From: Calonectria ilicicola
Lineage: Eukaryota; Ascomycota; Sordariomycetes; Hypocreales; Nectriaceae
Assembly (NCBI GenBank): GCA_020809705.1
Contig: CP085825.1
Coordinates: forward strand, 6,076,001-6,140,000
Reading direction: 5' to 3'
Length of the DNA stretch: 64,000 nt
Part shown: positions 23,630-32,734 of the stretch, one piece after another
Layout: each line of letters begins with the position of its first letter
Position numbering within the stretch: the stretch's first letter is position 1
Made by a program: the position numbers and the translations under genes
The notes under the pieces: model-generated
The model's database searches: none
Told to the model about the DNA's origin: nothing
The model's input: the letters and a program-made list of their open reading frames with translations, nothing else

Positions 23630-25035
23630 TTAGGTAATAAAAACCTTCTTGACAGAGTCAGATGGGAAGACCTCGCCGGTCCGTGGATCTTTCAATTGGT
23701 CCACAGGGAGTCCACTCTTCTTAGCCTGTGCCTCAAGTGTATCTTTACCGTAGACACGACCGTTGGGAAGTAGACGCAAGTCATGTTCGACATGGCTCTT
23801 GGTATGATGAGCATAGGGAACGTTGCGGGCAAGCTCGTTGAGTTCGGTCGAGCAGATGGGACATACGCCATGATTAAGAGTTGAAGGGGCGGTAACAGGC
23901 GACTCGAACGAATTGGTCGACTGGTCAGCTGAAGCGGAATGGGCGTGACAAGCAGGGGTTTTGAGAGCAGAAAGACCCGATGAAAGGGCGACGTGAAGAA
24001 GGGGCACAGCGGGCAAGGCGAGGAGGTTATTGTGGGTGGTAGTAAAGAGATTGGCGAGGTCTACCCAGCGAGAGGGCTCGTAAAGGTTGGCATAAGCGGC
24101 TGAAGCCGGTGAGCTTGGGGGGAAAGCGAGGAGGCCACAGGCCTGCTGAACCTCGCGGGGGAAAGTGGCGCGGTATGGGATTAGATGCTTTTTCGCATGG
24201 GCGATGGCCTCGGTGAGTTTGCTTGATGATTGGGTGCGAACCAACTCGATGTATTGCTGGAAGCGGAGCATGAACTCGAGTTTACTCTAATATGCCAACG
24301 ACGGTTAGCAATTCGAACCAAGTGAACTGAGGAGCCTAATAGGAATGGGTCTATACCTCCATCTTTCGCAATTCCTTCTTATTATCAGTACACCAAGCCA
24401 GGGCCTCGGTAACGCTACCGTTCTTAAGGGCATCACGAATCCTACTCATGGCAATAAATGTATCGATGTCGACTAAATTCTCCATTCCTCGTTGCTGTGC
24501 TAGCTCCTTCGCACTATCATTATATCCATGGCGTAGTAGATAATCGGCCAAGAGGCGATCCAGCCGCTTTCGGCTCCACGCCTCATACTTGACATCGTCG
24601 ACGGTAGACATAGCATAGAGCTCGTTGAGATGGGAAATACGGGCGGCGGTCTGAGCATGGAGGCGGGATTCCTCCTCAGCACATGCTCCGAGTTTGCGCT
24701 TGACGCCGCGCATGCGAGCAATCATGGCATCAAGGTTGCGGAGGACATCTTGTTGAGAGGCACGACCGGACACGGCAGCCGTCGCTGAGTCTTTGAGGAG
24801 GGTCTTTAGGGCAGTAGTGTCCTTTTCGATGGTGAAGTGGGCAGAGCGAAAGTTTTTGCGGAGGAGCTCGGAGGGCAGTCGAAGAAGAGGTTGATCCTAG
24901 CGGTAAAGGGTCAAGTTAGATTCTGGATATGGCTTCGCGTGGGTATCATGACATGGGGGGTGTCCTGCAGGAGATTGGGCGTACAAGCAGCAGATGATCG
25001 TTTTGCTTAATGGTGGAGTACTCGTGATCCGCCAT
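23630..25035 (-). CDS. gid9: GID/CTLH E3 ubiquitin ligase subunit Gid9/Fyv10 (MAEA homologue)
   Basis: Exons 25035-24985, 24896-24357 and 24286-23630 (minus) give 415 residues; introns are GTACGC...CGCTAG and GTATAG...TATTAG, both with CTAAC. The subunit belongs to the GID/CTLH RING ligase that degrades gluconeogenic enzymes in yeast. Visible in order are an N-terminal helical region, a LisH motif ([20 protein letters not shown], ~120-140), a CTLH stretch spanning intron 2 ([16 protein letters not shown] then [17 protein letters not shown], ~170-215) and a C-terminal degenerate RING ([11 protein letters not shown]..., [22 protein letters not shown]). Where animal MAEA has a Cys before PRTKEVF, this protein reads KDPRTGEVF, so part of the zinc site is altered. 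The first exon is only 17 codons ([17 protein letters not shown]). It is divergent from cbf1. Confidence 0.93.
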
Positions 25036-26054
25036 TTTGACGGAGCCTTGTCGGCAAGAGGCTGCAGAGGGTGGGCTGGAGGATGGGACGCCGAGTTGCA
25101 GCGTGTGCGTGCGTGCGCTGGTGTAGTGGTGGGTTGAGATTGGAAATTGGGCAAGGCCAGCGCTGCTAGTCACTTGACGTTATCGTGAGCAAACGGTGGG
25201 GGGAGCTGCCGCGCGGTACGTATCGTCCGGGGCACTCGGCCGGAAGAGGCTGGCTGGGTCACGATGAATGTCACGGGGTCGTCCTTGCATTAGACCAACC
25301 TCACTTGGACTACTTCTGGCCACGACTCCACCAGACCCAAGTAAACGCCTTTGGATAGAGGCCCTTTTTCGAAAAGATCAACCTGAGCACATAGATTCGT
25401 ATCCTACGAGTTGGTGGTCGTCCCTATCTGAGGTGATGACTAGGGTCAATGTCGGCATGTACACAGAGGTGTTGCTGACGGCCCCCACACTTGTTCTAGT
25501 GTTGGTTCGGGTGTATGCATCAAGTTAATAATGGTTGGGAGGGACATGGGCAAAAGTGCAAATGGGGCAGACGCGTCCACATTGTGAAATTAACATTCTT
25601 GGCTGTGCAGTTGGTCGAGTCCTGAGGTGGTGACGTCTGCTAGCTAGACTGATCTATATCGCCCTGCGTTCTACACTTAGAGGCGAAAGTGAGAGTGATA
25701 ATGGGTGGTGTGCTATGCATGTCCCACACCCCCGCTTTCCGGCCCGTGTTGGTGTGTGATTCCCTTAGTTATAGCACACACATTCCTGTCAAGCTAACCA
25801 AGCCTCTGATCAGGACCAGATAGATAGCCTTGCGATGAGGCCAGAACCTGGGTGAGGGGCGCAGCCTGTTTCACATTCTGGGCGTCAAGTGATGCGGCTG
25901 GCAGGATCAGGTGATTGCGACGCTCGGAGAGTGTGCTGGGGACTTAGCTAATGGAGTTGGTGTGGTGGGATCATGCTGAAGAACATGTGCGAGTGCTATC
26001 TATCTATCAACCAGGGTTGTTGAGGACGAGCTGAGCTGGGCAGGCTGACACCGC

Positions 26055-26080
26055 GGTACCTCCATGTACATGGTGGTACC
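26055..26080. repeat. 26-bp palindrome with GGTACC ends and CATGTACATG core
   Basis: Position by position, 12 of 13 base pairs match: outer arms GGTACC (26055-26060) and GGTACC (26075-26080), a single T:T mismatch at 26061/26074, and a perfect 12-bp core, CCATGTACATGG, at 26062-26073. It could bind a dimeric factor or form a hairpin. Function is unknown. Confidence 0.8.
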
Positions 26081-26123
26081 CGTGACGACGCCCTTGGCAG
26101 CATTTTGCAGCTGGTCATCTTGC

Positions 26124-26150
26124 CGTAGCTTGCGTAGCTTGCATAGCTTG
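26124..26150. repeat. 9-bp tandem repeat, (G/A)TAGCTTGC x3
   Basis: Three consecutive copies of TAGCTTGC, each preceded by G, G or A, lie between the palindrome and the cbf1-proximal E-boxes. No coding function is apparent. Confidence 0.8.
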
Positions 26151-26595
26151 CTGGACATGGATGAGCCGTTGCCTTGCGTCTTTCTTGAATCCGAATCCGC
26201 GGCTTCTTCTGCTCGCCCGCTGGTATAGGTAGAGCGAGTTGCCCAGATTCAGAGCCAAAGAGGAGCAGCCGGCAAGCCACGGGCGTGGCACATCCAGCCG
26301 AGACAACGGATAGCTTTTCCTGCAGGCGCAAGCCATTGAGAGGCGAGAGAGGAGCAGGGTCGGGCTGACAGAAGATTTTCTATAGGTAGCCGTAAAACCA
26401 TCACGTTCGGTTAGCCGCCACAGCACTCCCTCCTCGATGCGGCAGCCTTTCTTTAGTCCTAGACCCTCCCCTCCCTCCTCTATCCGCCCTCCACTCCATG
26501 TGACCTCCCGCCTTCGTCGCGCCTCTCGAGCTGGGCAGGTGGTATGGACCCGCCCCTCATTAGCTAGCGCTACCTTGCGGCCTCAGGCGTGGAAA

Positions 26596-26603
26596 CACGT
26601 GAC
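26596..26603. promoter_or_regulatory. Candidate Cbf1 site (CACGTGAC, reverse GTCACGTG)
   Basis: This matches the full RTCACRTG consensus known for yeast Cbf1. It lies ~1.2 kb upstream of the cbf1 start codon. A weaker CATGTGAC at 26497-26504 (reverse GTCACATG) also fits the consensus. Binding is inferred from the motif only. Confidence 0.4.
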
Positions 26604-26880
26604 TATACCGCGTGACCCGACTCGCCGCTCCCCAGCGCTCCCGCGAACCAGCTCGTCCTCTGTCGTCTCTCCCCAGGGAAAGAGCCAAAGGTTCTCTCAC
26701 GCAACCACCACCCCTGATAACATAAAGACCCTCCTCTTCCGTCGCGCCTCGCTCTCTGACGCGTGAATTTTTATTTCTTTTTTACATCCTTTTTTTTGTC
26801 CGGTTTGGTGACGCGATCGCAAGCTCCGTCACTTATTCCCACCTGCACCCGCGCGATATCACGAGGTTGATCACGCCAAA

Positions 26881-26886
26881 CACGTG
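26881..26886. promoter_or_regulatory. E-box CACGTG (reverse context TCACGTG)
   Basis: This is the second palindromic E-box in the cbf1 upstream region, ~930 bp before the start codon. It is a possible autoregulatory site. A 6-bp motif alone is weak evidence. Confidence 0.35.
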
Positions 26887-27813
26887 AGACGATAAACTCG
26901 TGATCTGGAGGCCCCGGACCCGGCCGCAAAGCACATGATCTGGGAGGTATGTCGGTTCAATATGCACATCATCTTCGTCGTCGTCGTCGTCCTTTTGCTC
27001 GCAAATACTCGAGACTTTGATCTCGCGCAAACGTTTACCATCACCAGTCAAGTGGCTCTGATGATAAAAAAAAACTCTGTCTTTTGCGAGGCCCCTTTCA
27101 TCAATGTTGCCTTGCGCAGCCGGGCGCCCTAGTTGCCTCGCCTGGCTCTCAACCCACTCGCGATGCATCGCTTCTGAGCCTCAAAGTCTCACAGCCTGAT
27201 GCGCTCTTCGCAATCCAGCTCAAGTGACTGAATCACTCAAAAAATCTGCTAGCTTCTCCCCCTTAGTCTGTTGTCTCTCCATTGTGACCTTTACCGTGAC
27301 AACTCAGACTTGCAAATGAAATGCATTACCCTCTCTGCTTGCACTGCACCTCGCATTACCGTTTACTTGCACGCACGCACGCATACCATCAACCATCCCT
27401 CACCTTCTATCCAAGGCTGCATGAAAGCAAGTGCTTGCCAGGCCCAGCTGTCTCTGCATGCGTCGCCATCCATCCCATCGTTGTGGTCAGATGGTTGGGA
27501 GACTCGCCAGTGCTTTCGATGGCACTGTAAAGACACAGGCACATATAAACTGCCGCTTTATCTGTCGCCTATGCTTGCCAGCACAAAGATACCCCATCAC
27601 TCTGTTCTCGGAAGCCCAGTTCTAACACCCCTCCCCTACTCTCAGATCTGGCACCGACCGTCTACGTCTCTCATCCGTGGCCTCGACGTCGTTACGCCCT
27701 GTGTTCGGTTGTGAATTCCCCGACACACGCCTTTGCGGCCATCTGATCCAACCGTCCCTCGTCGAAATTTGTTCTTTGGCTTTCAGCCACTCTCGCCTCT
27801 TGGCATTTGAATC

Positions 27814-28782
27814 ATGGCTGAGGCAATCATTACCGAGCAGCCCGATCTCTCGAGCTTGACCGGTTCTCCAGGTCAGAAGCGCAAGCGAGAATCCAATAGC
27901 CCCGGCCTGTCCCGGACCAAGCGCCCTGCGCCCGCCGCTCACATGACCGACGCCTTCATCGACAGCGCCATCGATGGCCAAACCGCCAGCGGCGTCAGTG
28001 TAGCTGATTTTAACGCTCTCCAACAAGCTGCCCAGGCTGAGCATCCCGAAGGCCCTGATCCCACCAGTGCTACCAGCACCGCTCAGGCCGCCCTGGGCAT
28101 GTATCCTACTCTCCACGTCCCATCATCGACGGAGGAGCAGTTTGCGGCTCAGGCTAACCCCGAGCCTGACCACACTCACGATACCACATTTAATCCCGAT
28201 GTTCCTCCACCCCCTGAGTCTATTCTCGACCCTCCACCAGTCGCTCCCCAACAGCATCAACCTACACCCCCCAATGGAGTCCAGCAACACGCACCCCCTC
28301 GCTACGCTGCTGCAAACCCTAACCCCAAACCAACTGTGGGCTCTGAAGAATGGCACAAGATGAGAAAAGACAATCACAAAGAGGGTAAGCCTATACTTGG
28401 CCCAAGGCCAATTTCCAGTCTCCTAGTAGCTAACCATGTTATAGTTGAACGCCGCCGTCGTGAAACGATCAATGAAGGTATTAACGAGCTCGCCAAGATC
28501 GTTCCAGGCTGCGAGAAGAACAAAGGCTCGATTTTACAGCGCGCTGTCAGCTTTATTTCTCAGCTCAAGGAAAACGAACAGCAAAACATTGAAAAATGGA
28601 CACTAGAGAAACTGCTTACGGAGCAGGCCATTACTGAGCTGAGTGCCTCGAATGATAAACTGAAGCAAGAGTGCGAAAGACTTTATCGAGAACTGGAGAC
28701 TTGGAAGCGAGTGGCACAAAATGCCGGGCTCGAACCCCCGCAGCCCAAGGAGGAAAACACTGCCGCTCCAGCTTCGAGCTAG
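27814..28782 (+). CDS. cbf1: bHLH transcription factor Cbf1 (centromere-binding factor 1 type)
   Basis: Exons 27814-28384 and 28445-28782 give 302 residues. The 60-nt intron (GTAAGC, CTAAC branch, TTATAG) splits the basic region so that HKE-V-ERRRRETINEG is restored. The bHLH spans ~183-235: basic region RKDNHKEVERRRRETINE with the H-E-R residues that contact CACGTG, then helices around LAKIVPG and ILQRAVSFISQLKE. A coiled coil follows (~240-290). The N-terminus is acidic/proline-rich with a basic patch (GQKRKRESN). In yeast, Cbf1 binds E-boxes of sulphur-metabolism and centromere sequences; in filamentous fungi a transcriptional role is more likely, nuclear in either case. The intron is a multiple of three with no stop, so retention would insert 20 residues into the DNA-binding surface. 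The start is the first ATG of the frame. Confidence 0.92.
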   Translation: MAEAIITEQPDLSSLTGSPGQKRKRESNSPGLSRTKRPAPAAHMTDAFIDSAIDGQTASGVSVADFNALQQAAQAEHPEGPDPTSATSTAQAALGMYPTLHVPSSTEEQFAAQANPEPDHTHDTTFNPDVPPPPESILDPPPVAPQQHQPTPPNGVQQHAPPRYAAANPNPKPTVGSEEWHKMRKDNHKEGKPILGPRPISSLLVANHVIVERRRRETINEGINELAKIVPGCEKNKGSILQRAVSFISQLKENEQQNIEKWTLEKLLTEQAITELSASNDKLKQECERLYRELETWKRVAQNAGLEPPQPKEENTAAPASS

Positions 28783-30735
28783 GATCCGGCGCCTGAGCTG
28801 GCTTCATTCCCCCCAGCGGCACCCCAGTCATTTTGAGTTATACCCCCTGTTAATTGATCGCCGGCTCCTATCCGGAGTTGCGGAATTGTACCGCGTGTTT
28901 CGACTAGGGCGTTTGTAATTTCGCTCTCCTATTTTTCTCCTTCGTGGAGCTCCATGTTCCAGGATTTGTAACAAGGCCACCAGGAAGCATCCAGGGATAA
29001 TAATCTCATATCCCGCGTTCGGTGGTTTTTGCAACGAGCACGTGAAGCAAGCAATGGGTTCGGTTTTTTTTTTTTTATCATGTTCAGCTTGAGTAGGTTT
29101 AATAGCTCGGCGTTGGTGGATGGATTTGTACCCAAGATGACAGATAGCATTGGTCATGGGTGCAGCATGATAGTCTAGGATTTAAACGAGCTTTCAGCAA
29201 GCTGTCCCTTCGGCCTCAACCCTCACCTGTGACTTTAAAGTGTGGTGCTTTTTGCAAAAATTTTCAGCTACTCGTCAGCTGGACGATGCCAAGCCAAGCC
29301 ATGACATTTCATTTTCGTCAGTTGGAAACAACGAGGACCAACGTAAATAAGACGTCCTTGGCTATTAGGGGGAACTGGATTCACGGTCTCTAGCTTGCCT
29401 TTTTTTGGTTTCGTTACAATACTACGCGTGCAATTGCTCACATAGGTCCTATAGACCCTATCTCTCTGTCGAATGTCTGTTGTCTGTTTCAAATACCATT
29501 GCTTTCTCTTCTTCTTGCCGTTCTGGCTTGCCAGAGCCTTTGATTGCCTCTCCCTCCCCCCGATTTGCTTGAGCAAACCTCACGGGATAAAAATTTCCCT
29601 GCCGCGCTACAACGCCGTCCTCGTTGCTCTGTACTCCTTTTCCCACTTGTGTCTGATCAACTCCAAATTCACTACAGCCTCCTCTTTTTTTTTGTTGCTC
29701 ATCCCCCAACCACCTGACATCATGCCATGGGGAAAGAATTTTTTCCCCCATGTTCCCATGTAAAGAATGACAAGAATAGGGGGGAGATGCAGAACTCGGT
29801 TCGTTTGCAAGTGGGGAAAAAGCTGGCCGATCACCGACTTTTCCCGCCGAGTCTTGGCTCATAGCTTGCGGAATTGTGATAAAATCAAATAAAAAACCAA
29901 CCAAAAACAGATTCATTCAAAATACAAAATCGTTCAAAATCAAAATAACATTGCGACCAGCCCAGTGGGTGAAGAGAGCGCTAAAATCTCGCAGTTGCCG
30001 CCTCCTACTCCAGACACGCGGGCACAGAGTTGCCTGTCGGATCAACAAGACCACCCTGCTAAATCGGTCGTATAAAACTCCTCTGGAATGCGTGTTGCGG
30101 AAAACATGACCGCCATTAGCCGTTGCCTTGCATGCGGTCTGGTATCATGTCGCTTGGTCCAAAATGCACGTCAGAAGACGCAAAGACAGTTAGCCACCCA
30201 CCGCTGCCAAAATGGCAGAACCGAAATTACCGTCCAGGGGCAAATTCCCCGCCAGCTAAGATAGGAAAAAAAAAGTTGACAAGAGTGTCGAAGAATCCCA
30301 CACCAGTTCATAATTTGTTCCATCATGAGATAACGATGACGTTGAAAGATTTTTGGTCGTAAATTTGCGGTTCTTAAAAATAATGAAACATCCACTCGAG
30401 CGCCATCCACACAACCAAATTCGAATTGAGCCACCAGTCGTGCTGAAAATCCATTTGAGAAAATTTGACTAAAATGGGAATGTGATCAACTGTTTGAGAA
30501 ACCACCCAGGGCACTCTCGCTGTGACCAACAGTTCCCAAATATATATATATATATATATCGACGAGTGTGAAAACGGTTCCGTCACGGTTTCTGTCTGAG
30601 GGAATCAAGGACCTGTACTGTATGAACCAGGCCAGTCATTCATCATGCATAATCTATATCGACATTATAAATGAGGCAAATGAGAGCCAGAGTCAATGAG
30701 AAAATGTTGATTCTAGGAGGTCCGATGACCTCGCA
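28783..30735. other. Convergent 3' intergenic region, AT-rich
   Basis: Nearly 2 kb lie between the stop codons of cbf1 and the DUF2841 gene. The sequence contains several homopolymer runs (T run near 29066-29077, T run near 29684-29694) and an AT dinucleotide array at 30540-30559. No protein-like open frame, RNA gene or transposon end was recognised. Confidence 0.55.
30540..30559. repeat. AT dinucleotide microsatellite, about 10 units
   Basis: An uninterrupted alternating A/T run of ~20 bp lies about 180 bp downstream of the DUF2841 gene stop codon, probably in its 3' flank. Confidence 0.9.
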
Positions 30736-32734
30736 TTAATGCATCGAGGTTCGAGAGACAGGGTCAACTTTGACGCTCGAAATTCCTCGGTTGTCATGGG
30801 GCATATAGTTATACCCAGGAGATGCATGCACCGGCGGTTGCTGTGGGACGCTTCCCGCTCGGAACATTGAGGTTGAATTGGGATCATACCCACGGGAGAG
30901 GCCATCAAACGAGTTTCCAATGTATGAAGAAGTCTGGCTCATCGGGACACCCGGGTTAACAAAGGTGGTTGCAGATGGGTTGGCCTGTTGCTGAGTGAAA
31001 GTATACATCGAAGACGTGTTAGGAGCAGTTGATCCAGGTTGCCACTGTTGCTGGTACAAATTGGTTCCACTCTGGCCTGAATAATCTGACTGGGGAGTAA
31101 AGAGTGCCGACGGTCGTCGACTAGAGTCCGGAGGCGCAGTCACTCCGATATCGAGAGTTAGGCCTCCACTAGGAGGGTGAACTGATGGTTGGCCACTAAC
31201 GGACATACCGCTTCCCTCTACAAACCCATGCTGCTCAGGTGAGATATCTGGCATCATAGATGGTGGATATTGGGTTCCTCTCACTGGCAATTCGCCTAGA
31301 AAGGGGGTATTGTGGAGAGTGGAGCTTGAAGGGTGATCTTGAGCCGGTGTACCCATTAATCCCTGCACCGATGCTAACTTCGATGTCGAAATTTCTTGGT
31401 CGTCTTCTTCTTTGGTGATAGAACCATCGTCATTTTCCGACGTATATGTTTCCGGAATCTTATCCTCAGCCATGACATAAACCTCTGTAGTTCCATCTAA
31501 ACAACAGTCAATATCTTTTTTTTTTTTTAGTTGTGCAAGTTTTCAGTGACTCACCAATCTCTTCTTTCTTGAATCGCTCTTCTTGTTTGGCTACCTTGAA
31601 AATCTCATTCAAGTATGGACGCTTCTTGGCATTGGCTGGGTTTTCCTTGTCGGCAAAAAATCCCGACAACGCTTCGGTAGTTATCTCTTCGAGTTTCTTG
31701 ACGTTGAGGTTAAGCTTTTGGATATCGGGGTGCTGCTTGTGGTTTGGCTCGACAATCATTCTCAGAATGTGGTTCAGGAGGTGGACCCGTTCTGACAGGC
31801 GGTTAGTTCGATGATTCTAACATGATACTGCGTCTTGTAATTCCCACCTCGCTTATACAGATGATCAGGCTCTTTGTGACGGACTTTGTCCTCCTTTGTT
31901 GGTCCCCAAGGTTTGGGCCACCAATCGGGCGCTTTCTCGTCGCTGCCAGTATAGGGATGAGTAGACTGTTTCTTGGGTTCAACAGCCTTAACCCAAGCCT
32001 TGGCAATGAGTTTGCATGCAGTTTGCTGGCAGTTTTTGAATCTCTGTTCATAGAAGTTCCAGACATCGTGGGAATTGCCAATTTTGATACCCTTCCGGGT
32101 AGTTGAGACAGTCATGGGAACATCATCGTCCTCGTTGATTGGATGTCGAGCTCGCGGTCTCTTTCGTCCCTGGCGACTGGGTGGGTCCCATTCATCAAAG
32201 TTGGACATGCGGCGGCGATCGAGTGTGCGGTTTCGAGGAAAGTCCATGGACTGCTTATGAAAGCCCCCATCGAAATTGAAAGATTCTTCAAATACTGGGC
32301 TCACTCCTACATTTGTGTCAGTGATTAAGTCATGTAGGACCATATTCTGACTGACCAGTGTCAAGGCGATCCATGATCTTCTGGTATCTGTCCAGATTAA
32401 AGAACTGGCTGACAACATCAGTATCCAGTCTCGCTGTGCCTGGCCCTGAGAAAGTCATCGGGCTTCCATCGTCCATAATAACCGCAACAAAATATCGCTT
32501 TGCGGATATGCTGCAATGCTGTCGCAAGGCTTCATCAATTTGCTAGATGTGCGATGCTATGTCAGTACAGAGTCTCAAGTACATAGCATGCAGACGTACC
32601 ATGGGAGGTTGCCGGCGATGGATGTCTTGCGTCTCTGTAAAACGTCCATCGTCCAACCCGTCGGAACCAAACCGATCTGGAAAATATTGGTGGTGTCGAG
32701 GGAATTCCCTCTGCCACTCCACTCCTCTGACCAT
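30736..32734 (-). CDS. DUF2841-family (HrmA-like domain) protein, putative regulator
   Basis: Five exons, 32734-32600, 32542-32356, 32306-31848, 31791-31555 and 31496-30736 (minus), give 592 residues; each junction restores frame and each intron ends TAG or CAG. Residues ~45-110 contain an ordered segment (QIDEALRQHCSISAKRYFVAV...). A basic NLS-like patch (RRRMSNFDE, then RQGRKRPRARHP) precedes the DUF2841-type core at ~170-290: WNFYEQRFKNCQQTACKLI, KKQSTHPYTG, KAPDWWPKPWG, VRHKEPDHLYKRERVHLLNHI. The last ~250 residues are Q/P/S/G-rich and disordered, like an activation or co-regulator region. The same domain occurs in Aspergillus HrmA, linked to hypoxia-related colony morphology; a nuclear regulatory role here is an inference from that, the NLS and the low-complexity tail. 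The gene is preceded by 9.3 kb without a recognised gene. Confidence 0.85.

Larger units (their letters stand above)
25036..27813. other. Divergent promoter region between gid9 and cbf1
   Basis: This 2.8 kb holds no convincing gene. It contains a 26-bp near-perfect palindrome (26055-26080), a 9-bp tandem repeat (26124-26150), three Cbf1-type E-boxes in the cbf1-proximal half, a GTC triplet run near 26976-26990, and a pyrimidine-rich leader before the cbf1 ATG. Several short ATG-initiated frames lie between 27271 and 27700 and could act as upstream ORFs if the leader is long. Confidence 0.55.
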
